The notes below the pieces were generated by a model. The model ran no database searches. It saw only the letters and a list, made by a program, of their open reading frames with translations, and was not told the DNA's origin. DNA of 41,431 nt from Halieaceae bacterium UBA6060 (lineage in GTDB: Bacteria; Pseudomonadota; Gammaproteobacteria; Pseudomonadales; Halieaceae). Where the stretch lies: assembly GCA_002428935.1 (NCBI GenBank), contig DIYG01000005.1, positions 1-41,431 on the forward strand, given 5' to 3'. Below are positions 16,628 to 25,201 of the stretch, one piece after another (the first letter of the stretch is position 1; every line of letters begins with the position of its first letter). Both the position numbers and the translations under genes were made by a program.

Positions 16628-16914
16628 CGAATGTTCCTCGTACCGAACTAACACCTTCTGCGAGCAAGAACGGTACTTATCTGTCCTTTTCGTAAGCTTC
16701 TGCTTTTGGCTTGGACAAAAACAGCGGGAGATCATCAAATTTAGACCTGCGTCACAATACGTCGCAAAGCTTTCCGACGGGCTTGGTATTAGGGCTAGCA
16801 CTTAGGGCCTAGTGCTACGACAGGCACTCAGCACAACAAGGCAAAAAGATCCCCGGGAATTGTAATCATCACGTCGATGCTAGGGCCCCTGCGAACCACT
16901 GTTACGCATGATCA

Positions 16915-17649
16915 TCACAAAACCAATGGCAACGCCTTTAACAACGTCGAGTAGTGCCCCAGACCCTCCTCTACTAAAGGGCTTGCCTTCATCGGGAGAT
17001 ACTCTGCCAGCGCCATAGCCATGCCCAGAGGAACCCAATCGTCCAACTCACCGTGTATCAAGGTGCACGGGCAGCGAACCCGCTCAAGGTCCTGAGACCA
17101 GGGTTCCACATAAGCTCGTACCGCTCGACGGTACGTCGACGCGTTTGTCCACAAAGAGTCTCGTAAACCCAGCGCTAAACAGCGGGTGAATTTAGGGTTT
17201 TGCAACAGGACCTTCTCCGCAGGACAACTGTTTGCAAACATTTGTCCCAGTAGTAAACGCGGCGACCCGATGGCTAATGCGGCCTGGGCGAACGTCAGCA
17301 TTGCGAAGACAAAGCGATTGGCCTTCGCAGCTTTAAACACCACGGCGCCGGCCATCGCTGACGCCTGGGCGGAAAGCTCTAACGGCGCCGCCGGAGAAAT
17401 GAGCACCAGTTCTGAAACCGCATCGGGGTGATGAACCGCCATCTGCAGCGCCGAAAACGCGCCCAGGGAAAGTCCGATAACTCGCTGCGGTCCAAGTGTT
17501 TCAGCGCGCTCTGCAAAGCGTTGATAGTCGAGGGGATCGCATACCCAGGGCAGGCGGCCCCTTCCGCTGCCTACTAAGGTTAGTTCTGCGGCGGATCCTG
17601 GCAAACCATGAAAGTAGACACAGCCCTGGGCTCCGGGCTCACTCCCCAT
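16915..17649 (-). CDS. alpha/beta hydrolase
   Basis: A 244-residue serine hydrolase with oxyanion segment YFHGLPGS, nucleophile elbow GLSLGA (Ser61), acid in HGELDDWVP and His in GLGHYST, giving a complete catalytic triad order. Likely an esterase or lipase-like enzyme acting in the cytoplasm, since no signal peptide is visible. It lies 48 bases downstream of the TetR-family gene on the same strand, so it may share the operator-controlled promoter. BioH-like activity is possible, but there are no biotin genes nearby. The substrate is not deducible. Confidence 0.85.
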   Translation of the reverse strand: MGSEPGAQGCVYFHGLPGSAAELTLVGSGRGRLPWVCDPLDYQRFAERAETLGPQRVIGLSLGAFSALQMAVHHPDAVSELVLISPAAPLELSAQASAMAGAVVFKAAKANRFVFAMLTFAQAALAIGSPRLLLGQMFANSCPAEKVLLQNPKFTRCLALGLRDSLWTNASTYRRAVRAYVEPWSQDLERVRCPCTLIHGELDDWVPLGMAMALAEYLPMKASPLVEEGLGHYSTLLKALPLVL

Positions 17650-17697
17650 CTTCGAAGCAACTCGCCATGGAGGAAGCGTAAAGCGTGAGGCTATCGT

Positions 17698-18315
17698 TCA
17701 AGATGATGCTTCCACAGGTACAACCAAGGCCATCAAGCCATCGATCAATTCATCTCGAGACAAGTGGCCTACCTCTGCCGCAAACACCGGGTGATCAATC
17801 AACAGAGCCGCCCCGAAAGGCACGGAATTGTTAAACAGCGCTAGAAGTTTTTCATCCGTGTGCGGATAACGCCCTTCCTTCTGCGCCGCGATGGACACGG
17901 CGCGAACGGTCAGCTGAAAGGCTCGCATACTCTTCATGAGTGCCTCATCAGCGTTGCGCTTCACATCGGGGTAATTGAGGGCGGCAAAAAGCGCTCGATT
18001 GTCCAGGGCCCAATGCAGATAGCCCCGGCCCATCGCGTTTAGTTTTTCAATCGCTGTCCCAGAACAAGCTTCAATGGCCGCAACGGTCGCCGCCCCGGCC
18101 TGCTCGTAGGCCTCCGTCGCCAGGGCCGTCAAAAGCTCACCTTTGTTTTTGAAATGCCGATTCGGGGCGCCGTGGGATACACCGAGATCTCTGGCCAATC
18201 CGCGGAGAGTCAGCGCTTCGATCCCCCTCTCTTCAATCACTTCCGCCGCCCTCTGGATGAGCACCCGTCGGAGATCCCCATGGTGGTAGGAAGAACTGAT
18301 GTCGGACATGGTCAT
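17698..18315 (-). CDS. TetR-family transcriptional regulator (WHG-type C-terminal domain)
   Basis: A ~205-residue repressor. The N-terminal helix-turn-helix is clear: LIQRAAEVIEERGIEALTLR then GLARDLGVSHGAPNRHF and KNKGELLTALA. The C-terminal half resembles the WHG-type ligand-binding domain. Starts at 18315 and 18309 (MTM) are both possible. It is divergent from a hotdog thioesterase gene, and two mirror-image 19-bp palindromic sites fill the gap, so autorepression and control of the thioesterase are likely. An acyl-CoA or lipid-like ligand is a guess from the neighbouring thioesterase and hydrolase. Confidence 0.88.
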   Translation of the reverse strand: MTMSDISSSYHHGDLRRVLIQRAAEVIEERGIEALTLRGLARDLGVSHGAPNRHFKNKGELLTALATEAYEQAGAATVAAIEACSGTAIEKLNAMGRGYLHWALDNRALFAALNYPDVKRNADEALMKSMRAFQLTVRAVSIAAQKEGRYPHTDEKLLALFNNSVPFGAALLIDHPVFAAEVGHLSRDELIDGLMALVVPVEASS

Positions 18316-18334
18316 GAAGTCAGTAAAGCAAACT

Positions 18335-18353
18335 ATGTAGACAAAGACTACAT
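18335..18353. promoter_or_regulatory. TetR-family operator, site 1
   Basis: The 19-base site ATGTAGACAAAGACTACAT is an imperfect palindrome with ATGTAG/CTACAT half-sites and a 7-base centre. It is the exact reverse complement of site 2. It contains TAGACA (18338-18343), a 5/6 match to a -35 hexamer for the rightward promoter, so binding here should block thioesterase transcription. Assignment to the adjacent TetR protein is inferred from position. Confidence 0.75.
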
Positions 18354-18366
18354 AGCCGACTAATGT
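18338..18366 (+). promoter_or_regulatory. candidate sigma-70 promoter of the thioesterase gene
   Basis: A -35 hexamer TAGACA (18338-18343), a 17-base spacer and a weak -10 TAATGT (18361-18366) precede an AGGAG (18387-18391) and the ATG at 18398. The -35 lies in operator site 1 and the -10 overlaps operator site 2. The -10 matches only 3/6, so the assignment is tentative. Confidence 0.4.
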
Positions 18367-18381
18367 AGTCTTTGTCTACAT
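18363..18381. promoter_or_regulatory. TetR-family operator, site 2
   Basis: The 19-base site ATGTAGTCTTTGTCTACAT lies 28 bases downstream (start to start) of site 1 and is its perfect reverse complement. The intervening 9 bases are CATAGCC-type sequence without symmetry. On the minus strand it holds TAGACA (18378-18373), a -35-like hexamer for leftward transcription of the regulator gene. Confidence 0.75.
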
Positions 18382-18397
18382 TGATGAGGAGTCTGCT

Positions 18398-18787
18398 ATG
18401 AATAACCCATTAATTACCAGCATGCCCTTCGCTGCCCATCTGGGTATTGAACTGATTAAAGCTGAAACCGACGGCGTTGAAGCTGAGCTTACGGTGCGCG
18501 AAGAACACTGCACCGTGGCCAATAGTGTTCACGGCGGCACTTTGATGGCCCTGGCAGACTCCGTTGGCGCAATCACGGCCTTTCTCAATCTCCCGGAGGG
18601 TGCCTCGGGAACAACAACAATCGAAAGCAAGACGAATTTCCTTCGATCAGCGCCCGTCGGGGCCAAACTCCAGGCGAGGTCCGTGCCCGTCAACGTGGGT
18701 AGAAAGCTCTGCGTCGTGAGCACCACGATCTGCGCGGAGACCGATAAGCCTGTGGCAATCGTTACCCAGACCCAACTGGTGCTATGA
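18398..18787 (+). CDS. PaaI/YbgC-type hotdog-fold thioesterase
   Basis: A 129-residue hotdog protein, probably hydrolysing an acyl-CoA or aryl-CoA thioester. The catalytic-region signature VHGGTLMALADSVGAITA is present (~44-61), followed by TTTIESKTNFLRSAPVG and the closing strand VAIVTQTQLVL. Length is normal for the family. A clear AGGAG stands six bases upstream of the ATG. It is controlled from an operator-dense divergent region shared with the TetR-family regulator. The physiological CoA ester is unknown. Confidence 0.9.
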   Translation: MNNPLITSMPFAAHLGIELIKAETDGVEAELTVREEHCTVANSVHGGTLMALADSVGAITAFLNLPEGASGTTTIESKTNFLRSAPVGAKLQARSVPVNVGRKLCVVSTTICAETDKPVAIVTQTQLVL

Positions 18788-18890
18788 GCACCGCTTAAAA
18801 AAGCCGTCGGCCCCGCTTGAGTCCTCGGGCTCGAGACACCATCCGTAGGCCTGAAGCTGTCGCCCTGGGCCACTATCGATCGGCACGAGA

Positions 18891-19898
18891 TTAAGTCATG
18901 GGCCGGATACCCACCGCCTCGCGGATCTCTGCCATCAAGGGCGCGCTGTGGGTGCGGGCTTTATCCGCACCCTGCCGCAGGACCTGCTCAATGTGTCCCG
19001 GATCCGCTAGCAAGCGCTCATATTCAGCCCGGGGCCCGGCAAGCTCTTCATTCACCCGTTCAAACAGTTGTTTCTTCGCTTCTCCCCAGGCGATCCCCTC
19101 GGCGAAGGCTTTACGCATGTCCTCAATCCCCTGCTCATCGGCAAAGGCGCACCAAAGCTGGAAGACCGTGGAGTCATTAGGGTCCTTCGGTTCCCCGGGC
19201 TCAAGGAGATTGGTTTTGATTTTATTGATAGCTTTCTTGAGCTTCTTTTCACCCTCAAAAAGCGGGATGGTGTTGTTGTAGCTCTTGCTCATCTTGCGGC
19301 CATCAAGACCCTGGAGGACCGCCACATTGTCGTCCACCCGAGCCTCGGGCAACACAAACAGCTCCGTAAAATTGTGGTTGAAGCGCTGAGCTATATCTCG
19401 GGCCATTTCCACGTGCTGGATCTGATCACGACCGACGGGAATATCGTGGGCCTTGAACATAAGGATATCGGCGGCCATCAATACGGGATAGCTGAATAAC
19501 CCCATGGTCACGCCGAAATCTGGATCTTCTCCCGCATCCTCATTGCTCTGAACCGCCGCTTTGTAGGCGTGGGCTCGATTCATTAGTCCCTTGGCCGCAC
19601 TGCAATTCAAAATCCAGGTCAGCTCGGGAATCTCCGGGATATCGGACTGGCGATAAAACACCGTGTTATCCGTATCCAAACCCAGGGCCAACCAGGTGGC
19701 GGCAATTTCCAGGGTGGAACGCTGCACCTGATCTGGGTCCGAACATTTGATAAGGGCATGGTAATCGGCAAGAAAAAAGAACGACTCCCGGTCAGCAACC
19801 GTTGATGCGGCGATCGCAGGACGAATTGCGCCAACATAGTTTCCCAGATGGGGCGTTCCCGTGGTGGTGATGCCGGTAAGGACGCGGCGTGTACTCAT
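18891..19898 (-). CDS. trpS: tryptophanyl-tRNA synthetase
   Basis: A 335-residue class I aminoacyl-tRNA synthetase charging tRNA-Trp. The HIGH-equivalent is TPHLGNY near residue 16 and the KMSKS loop is GRKMSKSYNN; GRDQIQHVEMARDIA is also typical. The ATG at 19898 is chosen because it begins the family N-terminus (MSTRRVLTGI) with AGGA ten bases upstream; the in-frame extension to 20084 overlaps apeB and shows no similarity. It is the last gene of the tsaB-uppP-oxidoreductase-apeB-trpS run, 31 bases after apeB. Confidence 0.96.
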   Translation of the reverse strand: MSTRRVLTGITTTGTPHLGNYVGAIRPAIAASTVADRESFFFLADYHALIKCSDPDQVQRSTLEIAATWLALGLDTDNTVFYRQSDIPEIPELTWILNCSAAKGLMNRAHAYKAAVQSNEDAGEDPDFGVTMGLFSYPVLMAADILMFKAHDIPVGRDQIQHVEMARDIAQRFNHNFTELFVLPEARVDDNVAVLQGLDGRKMSKSYNNTIPLFEGEKKLKKAINKIKTNLLEPGEPKDPNDSTVFQLWCAFADEQGIEDMRKAFAEGIAWGEAKKQLFERVNEELAGPRAEYERLLADPGHIEQVLRQGADKARTHSAPLMAEIREAVGIRPMT

Positions 19899-19929
19899 GG
19901 TGCGGTTTTCCTTTGTGGCGGCAACCGGC

Positions 19930-21249
19930 CTAGGCGCCGGGCGCGGAACTCTGAAACAGTGGCGCCGGACGGCGATAGTAAGCCTGAAGAATTTGCGTGA
20001 GGGACCAGGCGTCGCGGGCACCGGCCAGTTCGCGGATGGAATGCATGGCAAAGGTGGGCACACCGATATCCAGCGTGGTGACACCTAGCTCACCGGCAGT
20101 GATAGGACCGATGGTACTACCGCAGGCCATATCGGCGCGCATGGCGAAAGTCTGCACGGGCTCATTAAGGTCCCGGGCCAGGAGGCGGAACAGCGCAGCG
20201 CCCTCACTGGAGCTGGCGTACCGTTGACTGGCATTGACTTTGATCACCGGCCCGCCATTCAGCATCGGGCCGTGCTGAGCGTCGTGTTTATCAGCAAAGT
20301 TGGGATGCACGCCATGAGCATTGTCGGCGGAAATCATCATGGAGCGCTGCATCAGCACCGGCAGATCTGAGGCGTTCGGCAACAGGCCCTGAATAAAATG
20401 CCGCAGCATCGGCCCCTGAGCCCCCGAGGTCGACAGGGAGCCCACTTCCTCATGGTCGTTACACACGAGAAGGCACCATTCATCACCCTCGGTGTTCAGC
20501 AGTGCCTGGAGTCCTATGTAGCAAGACAGGAGATTATCCAGACGCGCCGAGGCGATAAAGTCATTGTTCAGGCCCACTAGCGCAGGAGGCTGGCTGTCGT
20601 AGAAACACAGTTCAAAGTCCAACACTTCGCCCAGCGCAATACCATCTTCCCGGAGCCGGTCCACAAGTAAGCTCCTAAGAGACCAGTCCTCGCCGGGATC
20701 GAGGCTCAGTATGGGCGCCATTTGCGTTTGGGCATTCACGCTGCGATTGCGGTTCGCCTCACGATCAAGGTGGATCGCCAGGCTTGGAATCACTGCAACG
20801 GGATCACGAAAATCCACCAGTGCCGTGGCTACCTGCCCGTCGCTGCCGGGGTAGCTAACGCGGCCTGCCAGCGACAGATCACGATCGAACCAGGGATTGA
20901 GTAGCGCGCCCCCGTAGACCTCGACACCGAGTTGTAGGTAAGACTTGTTACGGATCTCGGGCTGTGGTTTGACCATCAAACAGGGGCTGTCCGTATGGGC
21001 GCCGACCATACGCAAACCGCTGTCCAGCAACCCCTCACGGCCAGGCCTCAATGCGATGAGGCTACCGCCCTGGCGATAGACCAGGCCACCGCCGCCCGGT
21101 ACAACGCTACGCCCAGATCCTGGCCCAGGAGCTACATTGGAGAAACCTGCGGCGAGCAAGCTTGACTCCATCGTTTCTGCTGCATGAAAGGGAGTGACCG
21201 CCTGCTGCAGAAATTCCAGCAGCCCCCTATTGAACCCCGCGCAATCCAT
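19930..21249 (-). CDS. apeB: M18-family aspartyl aminopeptidase
   Basis: A 439-residue cytoplasmic zinc aminopeptidase that removes N-terminal acidic residues. Metal and active-site motifs are GAHTDSPCL (His85), ASARLDNLLS, CNDHEEVGS, SADNAHGVHPNF and MHSIRELAG, all in family order. The ATG shares one base with the stop codon of the upstream oxidoreductase (TGATG). It occupies a housekeeping run with trpS. PepX-type naming is used in some annotations. Confidence 0.92.
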   Translation of the reverse strand: MDCAGFNRGLLEFLQQAVTPFHAAETMESSLLAAGFSNVAPGPGSGRSVVPGGGGLVYRQGGSLIALRPGREGLLDSGLRMVGAHTDSPCLMVKPQPEIRNKSYLQLGVEVYGGALLNPWFDRDLSLAGRVSYPGSDGQVATALVDFRDPVAVIPSLAIHLDREANRNRSVNAQTQMAPILSLDPGEDWSLRSLLVDRLREDGIALGEVLDFELCFYDSQPPALVGLNNDFIASARLDNLLSCYIGLQALLNTEGDEWCLLVCNDHEEVGSLSTSGAQGPMLRHFIQGLLPNASDLPVLMQRSMMISADNAHGVHPNFADKHDAQHGPMLNGGPVIKVNASQRYASSSEGAALFRLLARDLNEPVQTFAMRADMACGSTIGPITAGELGVTTLDIGVPTFAMHSIRELAGARDAWSLTQILQAYYRRPAPLFQSSAPGA

Positions 21250-22136
21250 CAGGCTACTTCCGGGGCCGCACGCTGAGCGCGCAGCCGTGCAAACAAACTG
21301 CTCGTATCCCAGCGGGCACCACCGAGCTCCTGCACCTCGGCGTAGTAGCCGTCCACCAGCTTTGTCACCGGCAGGTCCAGACCCAACCGGGTCGCCTCGT
21401 CTTTCACAATCGCCAGATCCTTACGCATCCAATCAACGGCAAAACCATGCTCATATTTCCCGGCGAGCATAGTCTGATAACGGTTTTCCATTTGCCAGGA
21501 CTGCGCCGCGCCCTGACTGATAACCTCGATGACCGCCGCGGTGTCTAGCCCGGCCTCTTCGCTGAACAGCATGGCCTCGGACAGTCCCTGCACAACACCG
21601 GCGATACAGATCTGATTGACCATCTTCGCCAACTGCCCTGCCCCCGAGGGACCTAATCGTCGAGCACAACGGGCATAACAATCCAGCACCGGTTTCGCCC
21701 GGACAAAATCAGCTTCCAGGCCACCGCACATGATCGTCAACACGCCACCTTCCGCGCCGGCCTGCCCACCGCTCACCGGTGCGTCGAGAAAGCCTACGGA
21801 TTGCTCCGCACAAAGGGCCTGGAGTTCGCGAGCCAGTGCCGCCGAGGCCGTGGTGTGATCAACGATAAGCGCCTGCGACGCAATACCCTTAAGGATTCCG
21901 TCGGGGCCCGAGACCACCTGCCGCACGTCGTCATCGTTCCCCACGCATAGGGCCACGACTTCTGCATCGGCCGCGGCCTGAGCCGGAGTCTTCGCTCCGT
22001 GTCCGGGGTAAGTCTCCAGCCAACGACGAGTTTTATCGGCACTGCGGTTATAGACCACAACGTCGTGACCGGCCTCCGCCAGATGTCCCGCCATGGGATA
22101 ACCCATGACCCCCAATCCCAGAAAAGCGACCTTCAA
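21249..22136 (-). CDS. 3-hydroxyisobutyrate dehydrogenase-family NAD(P)-dependent oxidoreductase
   Basis: A 295-residue beta-hydroxyacid dehydrogenase. It has the N-terminal dinucleotide-binding motif FLGLGVMGYPMAGHL, the substrate motif DAPVSGG with GAEGG, and the catalytic-Lys motif GAGQLAKMVNQ. This family includes 3-hydroxyisobutyrate dehydrogenase, tartronate semialdehyde reductase and 4-hydroxybutyrate/succinic-semialdehyde reductases. The exact substrate cannot be told. It follows uppP by 24 bases and overlaps apeB by one base. Confidence 0.88.
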   Translation of the reverse strand: MKVAFLGLGVMGYPMAGHLAEAGHDVVVYNRSADKTRRWLETYPGHGAKTPAQAAADAEVVALCVGNDDDVRQVVSGPDGILKGIASQALIVDHTTASAALARELQALCAEQSVGFLDAPVSGGQAGAEGGVLTIMCGGLEADFVRAKPVLDCYARCARRLGPSGAGQLAKMVNQICIAGVVQGLSEAMLFSEEAGLDTAAVIEVISQGAAQSWQMENRYQTMLAGKYEHGFAVDWMRKDLAIVKDEATRLGLDLPVTKLVDGYYAEVQELGGARWDTSSLFARLRAQRAAPEVA

Positions 22137-22160
22137 GACAATGTCCTCATTGCAAACTCA

Positions 22161-22958
22161 TCAAAGCCATACGACCAAAAGCAGTGCTCCCAGGGCCAGA
22201 CGGTAGAGGACAAAAGGCATCATCCCTACCCGCTCTACCAGGGCCAGAAACACCGCTATACACCCATAAGCCGTGGCGGCGGCGACCAGGGTTGCCATCG
22301 TCACCAGCGGCCAGCTGACCGCTCCCGGCGCATCGATCCATTCCAAGCTCTTGAGTAAGCCCGCACCGGCGATAATGGGTATGGACAGGAGAAAAGAAAA
22401 CCTCGCCGCCGCCGCCCGAGAAAGGCCTGCGAATAGTCCAGCGGTAATGGTAACCCCGGAGCGCGAAGTACCGGGGATCAGCGCAAAGGCCTGGGCCACT
22501 CCGATAAACAAAGCGGCACGCCAACCCACCGCCTGGGGTTCCTCAGCGGCTGCAGGTTTTCGATCGGCCCAGGCGAGAAGTAATGCAAACAGAATGGTGG
22601 TGGTGGCCAGTACCGGTAAAGTCCTGAGATCGTCTGCAAAATCGCTGAGGAACAGGCCTGCGACCAGGGCGGGTAAGGTGCCGAGGGCCAGGCAAAAGAC
22701 CTCGGCCAGGGCTCCGTTGACCCGTCGCTCGGCCGTGGCGTGGAGAGTCTCTCGCAACAAGCGCAGGAGATCGTCGCGAAAATACCAAAGCACCGCCATC
22801 AGCGTGCCGATGTGCACCGCCACGTCAAAGGCCAAACCCTGGTCTGGCCAATCCAAGAGCAGCGTCGGCAGTACCAGATGCGCCGAACTGGATATGGGCA
22901 AGAACTCCGTGAGACCTTGAATCAAGGCCAGGATCAATGCCTGCCACCAGTCAATCAC
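22161..22958 (-). CDS. uppP: undecaprenyl-diphosphatase (BacA/UppP)
   Basis: A 265-residue polytopic membrane enzyme that dephosphorylates undecaprenyl diphosphate, recycling the lipid carrier for peptidoglycan and other envelope polymers. Both active-site motifs are present: QGLTEFLPISSSAHL near the N-terminus and PGTSRSGVTI in the second half. The start is GTG, overlapping the tsaB stop (GTGA). Overexpression of this family is known to confer bacitracin resistance, but here it reads as a housekeeping gene. Confidence 0.95.
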   Translation of the reverse strand: MIDWWQALILALIQGLTEFLPISSSAHLVLPTLLLDWPDQGLAFDVAVHIGTLMAVLWYFRDDLLRLLRETLHATAERRVNGALAEVFCLALGTLPALVAGLFLSDFADDLRTLPVLATTTILFALLLAWADRKPAAAEEPQAVGWRAALFIGVAQAFALIPGTSRSGVTITAGLFAGLSRAAAARFSFLLSIPIIAGAGLLKSLEWIDAPGAVSWPLVTMATLVAAATAYGCIAVFLALVERVGMMPFVLYRLALGALLLVVWL

Positions 22959-23671
22959 GCTGAACGCCCCTGTTCCGCAAGGGTTTTCCAGCCAATGCGA
23001 CGCTGCACGTAATCCGGTCGAGCATCGGCAGCGACCTCTGTACGGTTGTTTTCCAATGCGCTCAAAGCGGGCTGAAGCATGTCCTGAGCTTCTGGAGATA
23101 AGTCCGGCCAGATCTGTGTGATACCTCGAAGCTCTGAGGCAAACTGCTCCTGGAACTCAAAACCCGAGCCGACCCCTAAAACAGGCGCTGTCTCAGCGGC
23201 GCTCGCCGGGAGGACTACAGCCTCTGGAGGGGCTACAACAGCGGGCGAGAGCTCGTTTAAGCCTTCACCATCGAATTCGTAGGTCGCGGCATAGACCTGT
23301 CCGATGCGCGCATCGATGGTGCTGACGATGGTGCAGGGGTAGTCAATTTCTTCGCGCCGCAGCAGAGTCCTGGCCTGGGTTTCCAGACTAGACACACCCA
23401 CAACCGGAATACCCAGACTGTAGGCGAGTCCCTGGGCCGCGCTTACGGCGATCCTTAAGCCCGTAAAAGAACCAGGCCCTCGTCCATAGGCGATAGCATC
23501 AAAACCAAACTCCGTCGGCGTCCTGCCATCAAAGAGATTCTCCAACTGGGGGAAAAGCTCCTGCTGATGCCGTCGCGGCATTACCTGGTGAAAGACACGC
23601 ACTCCAATCTCGCTCCGAAGAGCGATACTCAGAGCATCGGTCGAAGTATCAATGGCGAGAAGCGTGGCCAA
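22955..23671 (-). CDS. tsaB: tRNA threonylcarbamoyladenosine biosynthesis protein TsaB
   Basis: A 238-residue ASKHA-fold partner of TsaD in making t6A37 on ANN-decoding tRNAs. It starts TLLAIDTSTDALSIAL and carries GRGPGSFTGLRIAVSAAQGL, the diagnostic segment of YeaZ/TsaB. The start codon is TTG at 23671, fixed by alignment of the first strand; no clear Shine-Dalgarno precedes it. It is the first gene of a five-gene minus-strand run and is divergent from mobA, with 90-130 bases between. Confidence 0.93.
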   Translation of the reverse strand: MATLLAIDTSTDALSIALRSEIGVRVFHQVMPRRHQQELFPQLENLFDGRTPTEFGFDAIAYGRGPGSFTGLRIAVSAAQGLAYSLGIPVVGVSSLETQARTLLRREEIDYPCTIVSTIDARIGQVYAATYEFDGEGLNELSPAVVAPPEAVVLPASAAETAPVLGVGSGFEFQEQFASELRGITQIWPDLSPEAQDMLQPALSALENNRTEVAADARPDYVQRRIGWKTLAEQGRSA

Positions 23672-23789
23672 GGGAGATCAACAAACAATCGTAAAGGTCG
23701 ATTATCCCATACAATCTAAAGCCCCGGGCGTACCACCCTTCACCCGAGCGTTCCGGAACCCATGCGGGGCAAGAAACCATCGTCAAAGC

Positions 23790-23793
23790 AGGA
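23790..23793 (+). promoter_or_regulatory. ribosome binding site deciding the mobA GTG start
   Basis: AGGA seven bases upstream of GTG 23801. The competing ATG at 23762 is preceded by GGAACCC with poor spacing. Confidence 0.45.
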
Positions 23794-23800
23794 CTCTATC

Positions 23801-24400
23801 GTGACCGCTGGCACCGACATACACGATCTGCCGCAGCGCCAGGAGGTGGAAGGTCTCGTATTGTGTGGCGGCGCGGGCCGACGGATGCAAGGCCGGGATA
23901 AGGGTCTCCTCCCCTATGAGGGGGCCCCCATGGCCCTGCGGGTAGCCCGGCAACTCCAACCGCTCTGTGCACAAGTCTTTCTATCCGCGAACCGTCATCA
24001 CAACCGCTACCGAGCCCTGAACATCGGTCCCGTTTTTGCCGATAAGCGATCCGGCTTTGCCGGGCCATTGGCGGGCCTTGAAACTGCGGTGGGGCATTTG
24101 CGTGCGGACATTATCCTGGTCAGCCCCTGCGATCTGCCGCGCTTGGATCCTAAGGTACCCGGCCAGCTATTGAGGGCCCTCCACGACCAACCTGAATTAC
24201 AGGCGGTCTATGCTCGAACGGAGGAAAGAGAACACTATCTGTCCGTCGCCCTTCGGCGCCCGGCTTTAGGCTCTCTGAAAGCCTATCTGGATCATGGCGA
24301 ACGTTCCGTTCACGGCTGGCTCAAGGAACTCCGAACGGGAACGGTGCTTTTTACCGATGCGCTGGCCCGGAGTCTAGAAAACGTCAATCGCTACGATTGA
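23801..24400 (+). CDS. mobA: molybdenum cofactor guanylyltransferase
   Basis: A ~199-residue nucleotidyltransferase that attaches GMP to molybdopterin to give the bis-MGD type cofactor. The GTP-binding start motif LCGGAGRRMQGRDKGLL, GPLAGLE and VSPCDLPRL are diagnostic. GTG at 23801 is preferred because AGGA sits seven bases upstream; an in-frame ATG at 23762 would add 13 residues without a ribosome site. Its 3' end overlaps the convergent adk by ten bases. No molybdoenzyme or other moa/moe genes are in the window. Confidence 0.9.
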   Translation: MTAGTDIHDLPQRQEVEGLVLCGGAGRRMQGRDKGLLPYEGAPMALRVARQLQPLCAQVFLSANRHHNRYRALNIGPVFADKRSGFAGPLAGLETAVGHLRADIILVSPCDLPRLDPKVPGQLLRALHDQPELQAVYARTEEREHYLSVALRRPALGSLKAYLDHGERSVHGWLKELRTGTVLFTDALARSLENVNRYD

Positions 24401-25041
24401 CCCAGAGCTCCTAGAACCTGGGCGCGGATATCCTGCACGTCACCTACCCCTTCAATACGGTGATAGCCAGGGGCCTCGTCACCCTCCATGGCGCCATAGA
24501 AATCGACCAGGGGACGGGTCTGTTCCTGGTAGACCGCAAGGCGTTTTCGGATCGTGTCTTCCTGGTCATCGTCGCGCTGTACCAGCGCTTCGCCGGTCTC
24601 GTCGTCGACACCCTCTACCTTGGGAGGATTATTTGTCACGTGATAGACCCGACCGGAACCCGGATGCACTCTTCGTCCACTGAGGCGCGACACGATTTCC
24701 TCATCATCGACGGAAATCTCGATCACATGATCAATGGTAACGCCCGCGTCCACCATAGCCTGGGCCTGGGGAATGGTCCGCGGGAAGCCGTCAAACAAGA
24801 ATCCCGAAGCACAATCGGCTTCGGTGATGCGCTCTTTCACCAGGCCGATGATAATGTCATCGGAAACCAGACCACCAGCATCCATTATCGCCTTGGCTTT
24901 CTGCCCCAGCTCCGTACCCGCTTTGACCGCTGCTCGAAGCATGTCACCCGTGGATATCTGCGGGATACCGAAGGCTTCCGTAATGAACTGTGCCTGAGTA
25001 CCTTTGCCCGCCCCGGGCGCTCCGAGCAGAATCAATCGCAT
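24391..25041 (-). CDS. adk: adenylate kinase
   Basis: A 216-residue kinase interconverting ATP + AMP and 2 ADP. The P-loop GAPGAGKGTQ (7-16), AMP-binding STGDMLRAAV, and DGFPRT are present, as is the long LID (GRRVHPGSGRVYHV with NPPKVEGVDD) without zinc cysteines, as in enteric Adk. ATG 25041 has AGAGGA five bases upstream and matches the family N-terminus; an in-frame extension to 25161 is rejected. It lies 160 bases downstream of mazG. Confidence 0.96.
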   Translation of the reverse strand: MRLILLGAPGAGKGTQAQFITEAFGIPQISTGDMLRAAVKAGTELGQKAKAIMDAGGLVSDDIIIGLVKERITEADCASGFLFDGFPRTIPQAQAMVDAGVTIDHVIEISVDDEEIVSRLSGRRVHPGSGRVYHVTNNPPKVEGVDDETGEALVQRDDDQEDTIRKRLAVYQEQTRPLVDFYGAMEGDEAPGYHRIEGVGDVQDIRAQVLGALGQS

Positions 25042-25201
25042 GGTAATCCTCTTATTTGACGAGCGCGGCCCTACCGCTGGATATAGAGATGAACCGGAGA
25101 CAACGAAGCTCGGCCCACTTTTAGGGCCGCTCACCATACCGGCCCCTTTCGAGGGGCACAAGCAGCCCTTGGTCGTAAGCCGACCCGTCCTTCGGGTGGG
25201 G

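Noticed and set aside
16640..16680. Sigma-54 promoter upstream of the PEP-CTERM gene
   Set aside because: A TTGC element is present but the paired GG at -24 is missing, so the match is too weak to annotate.
18788..18890. Possible trpS terminator: six-T run on the minus strand after a GCCG/CGGC stretch
   Set aside because: The stem is only four bases with an impossible one-base loop; no stable hairpin precedes the T-run.
25185..25200. Small hairpin CCCG-N5-CGGG between mazG and adk as terminator
   Set aside because: Short stem and no T-run on the transcribed strand.
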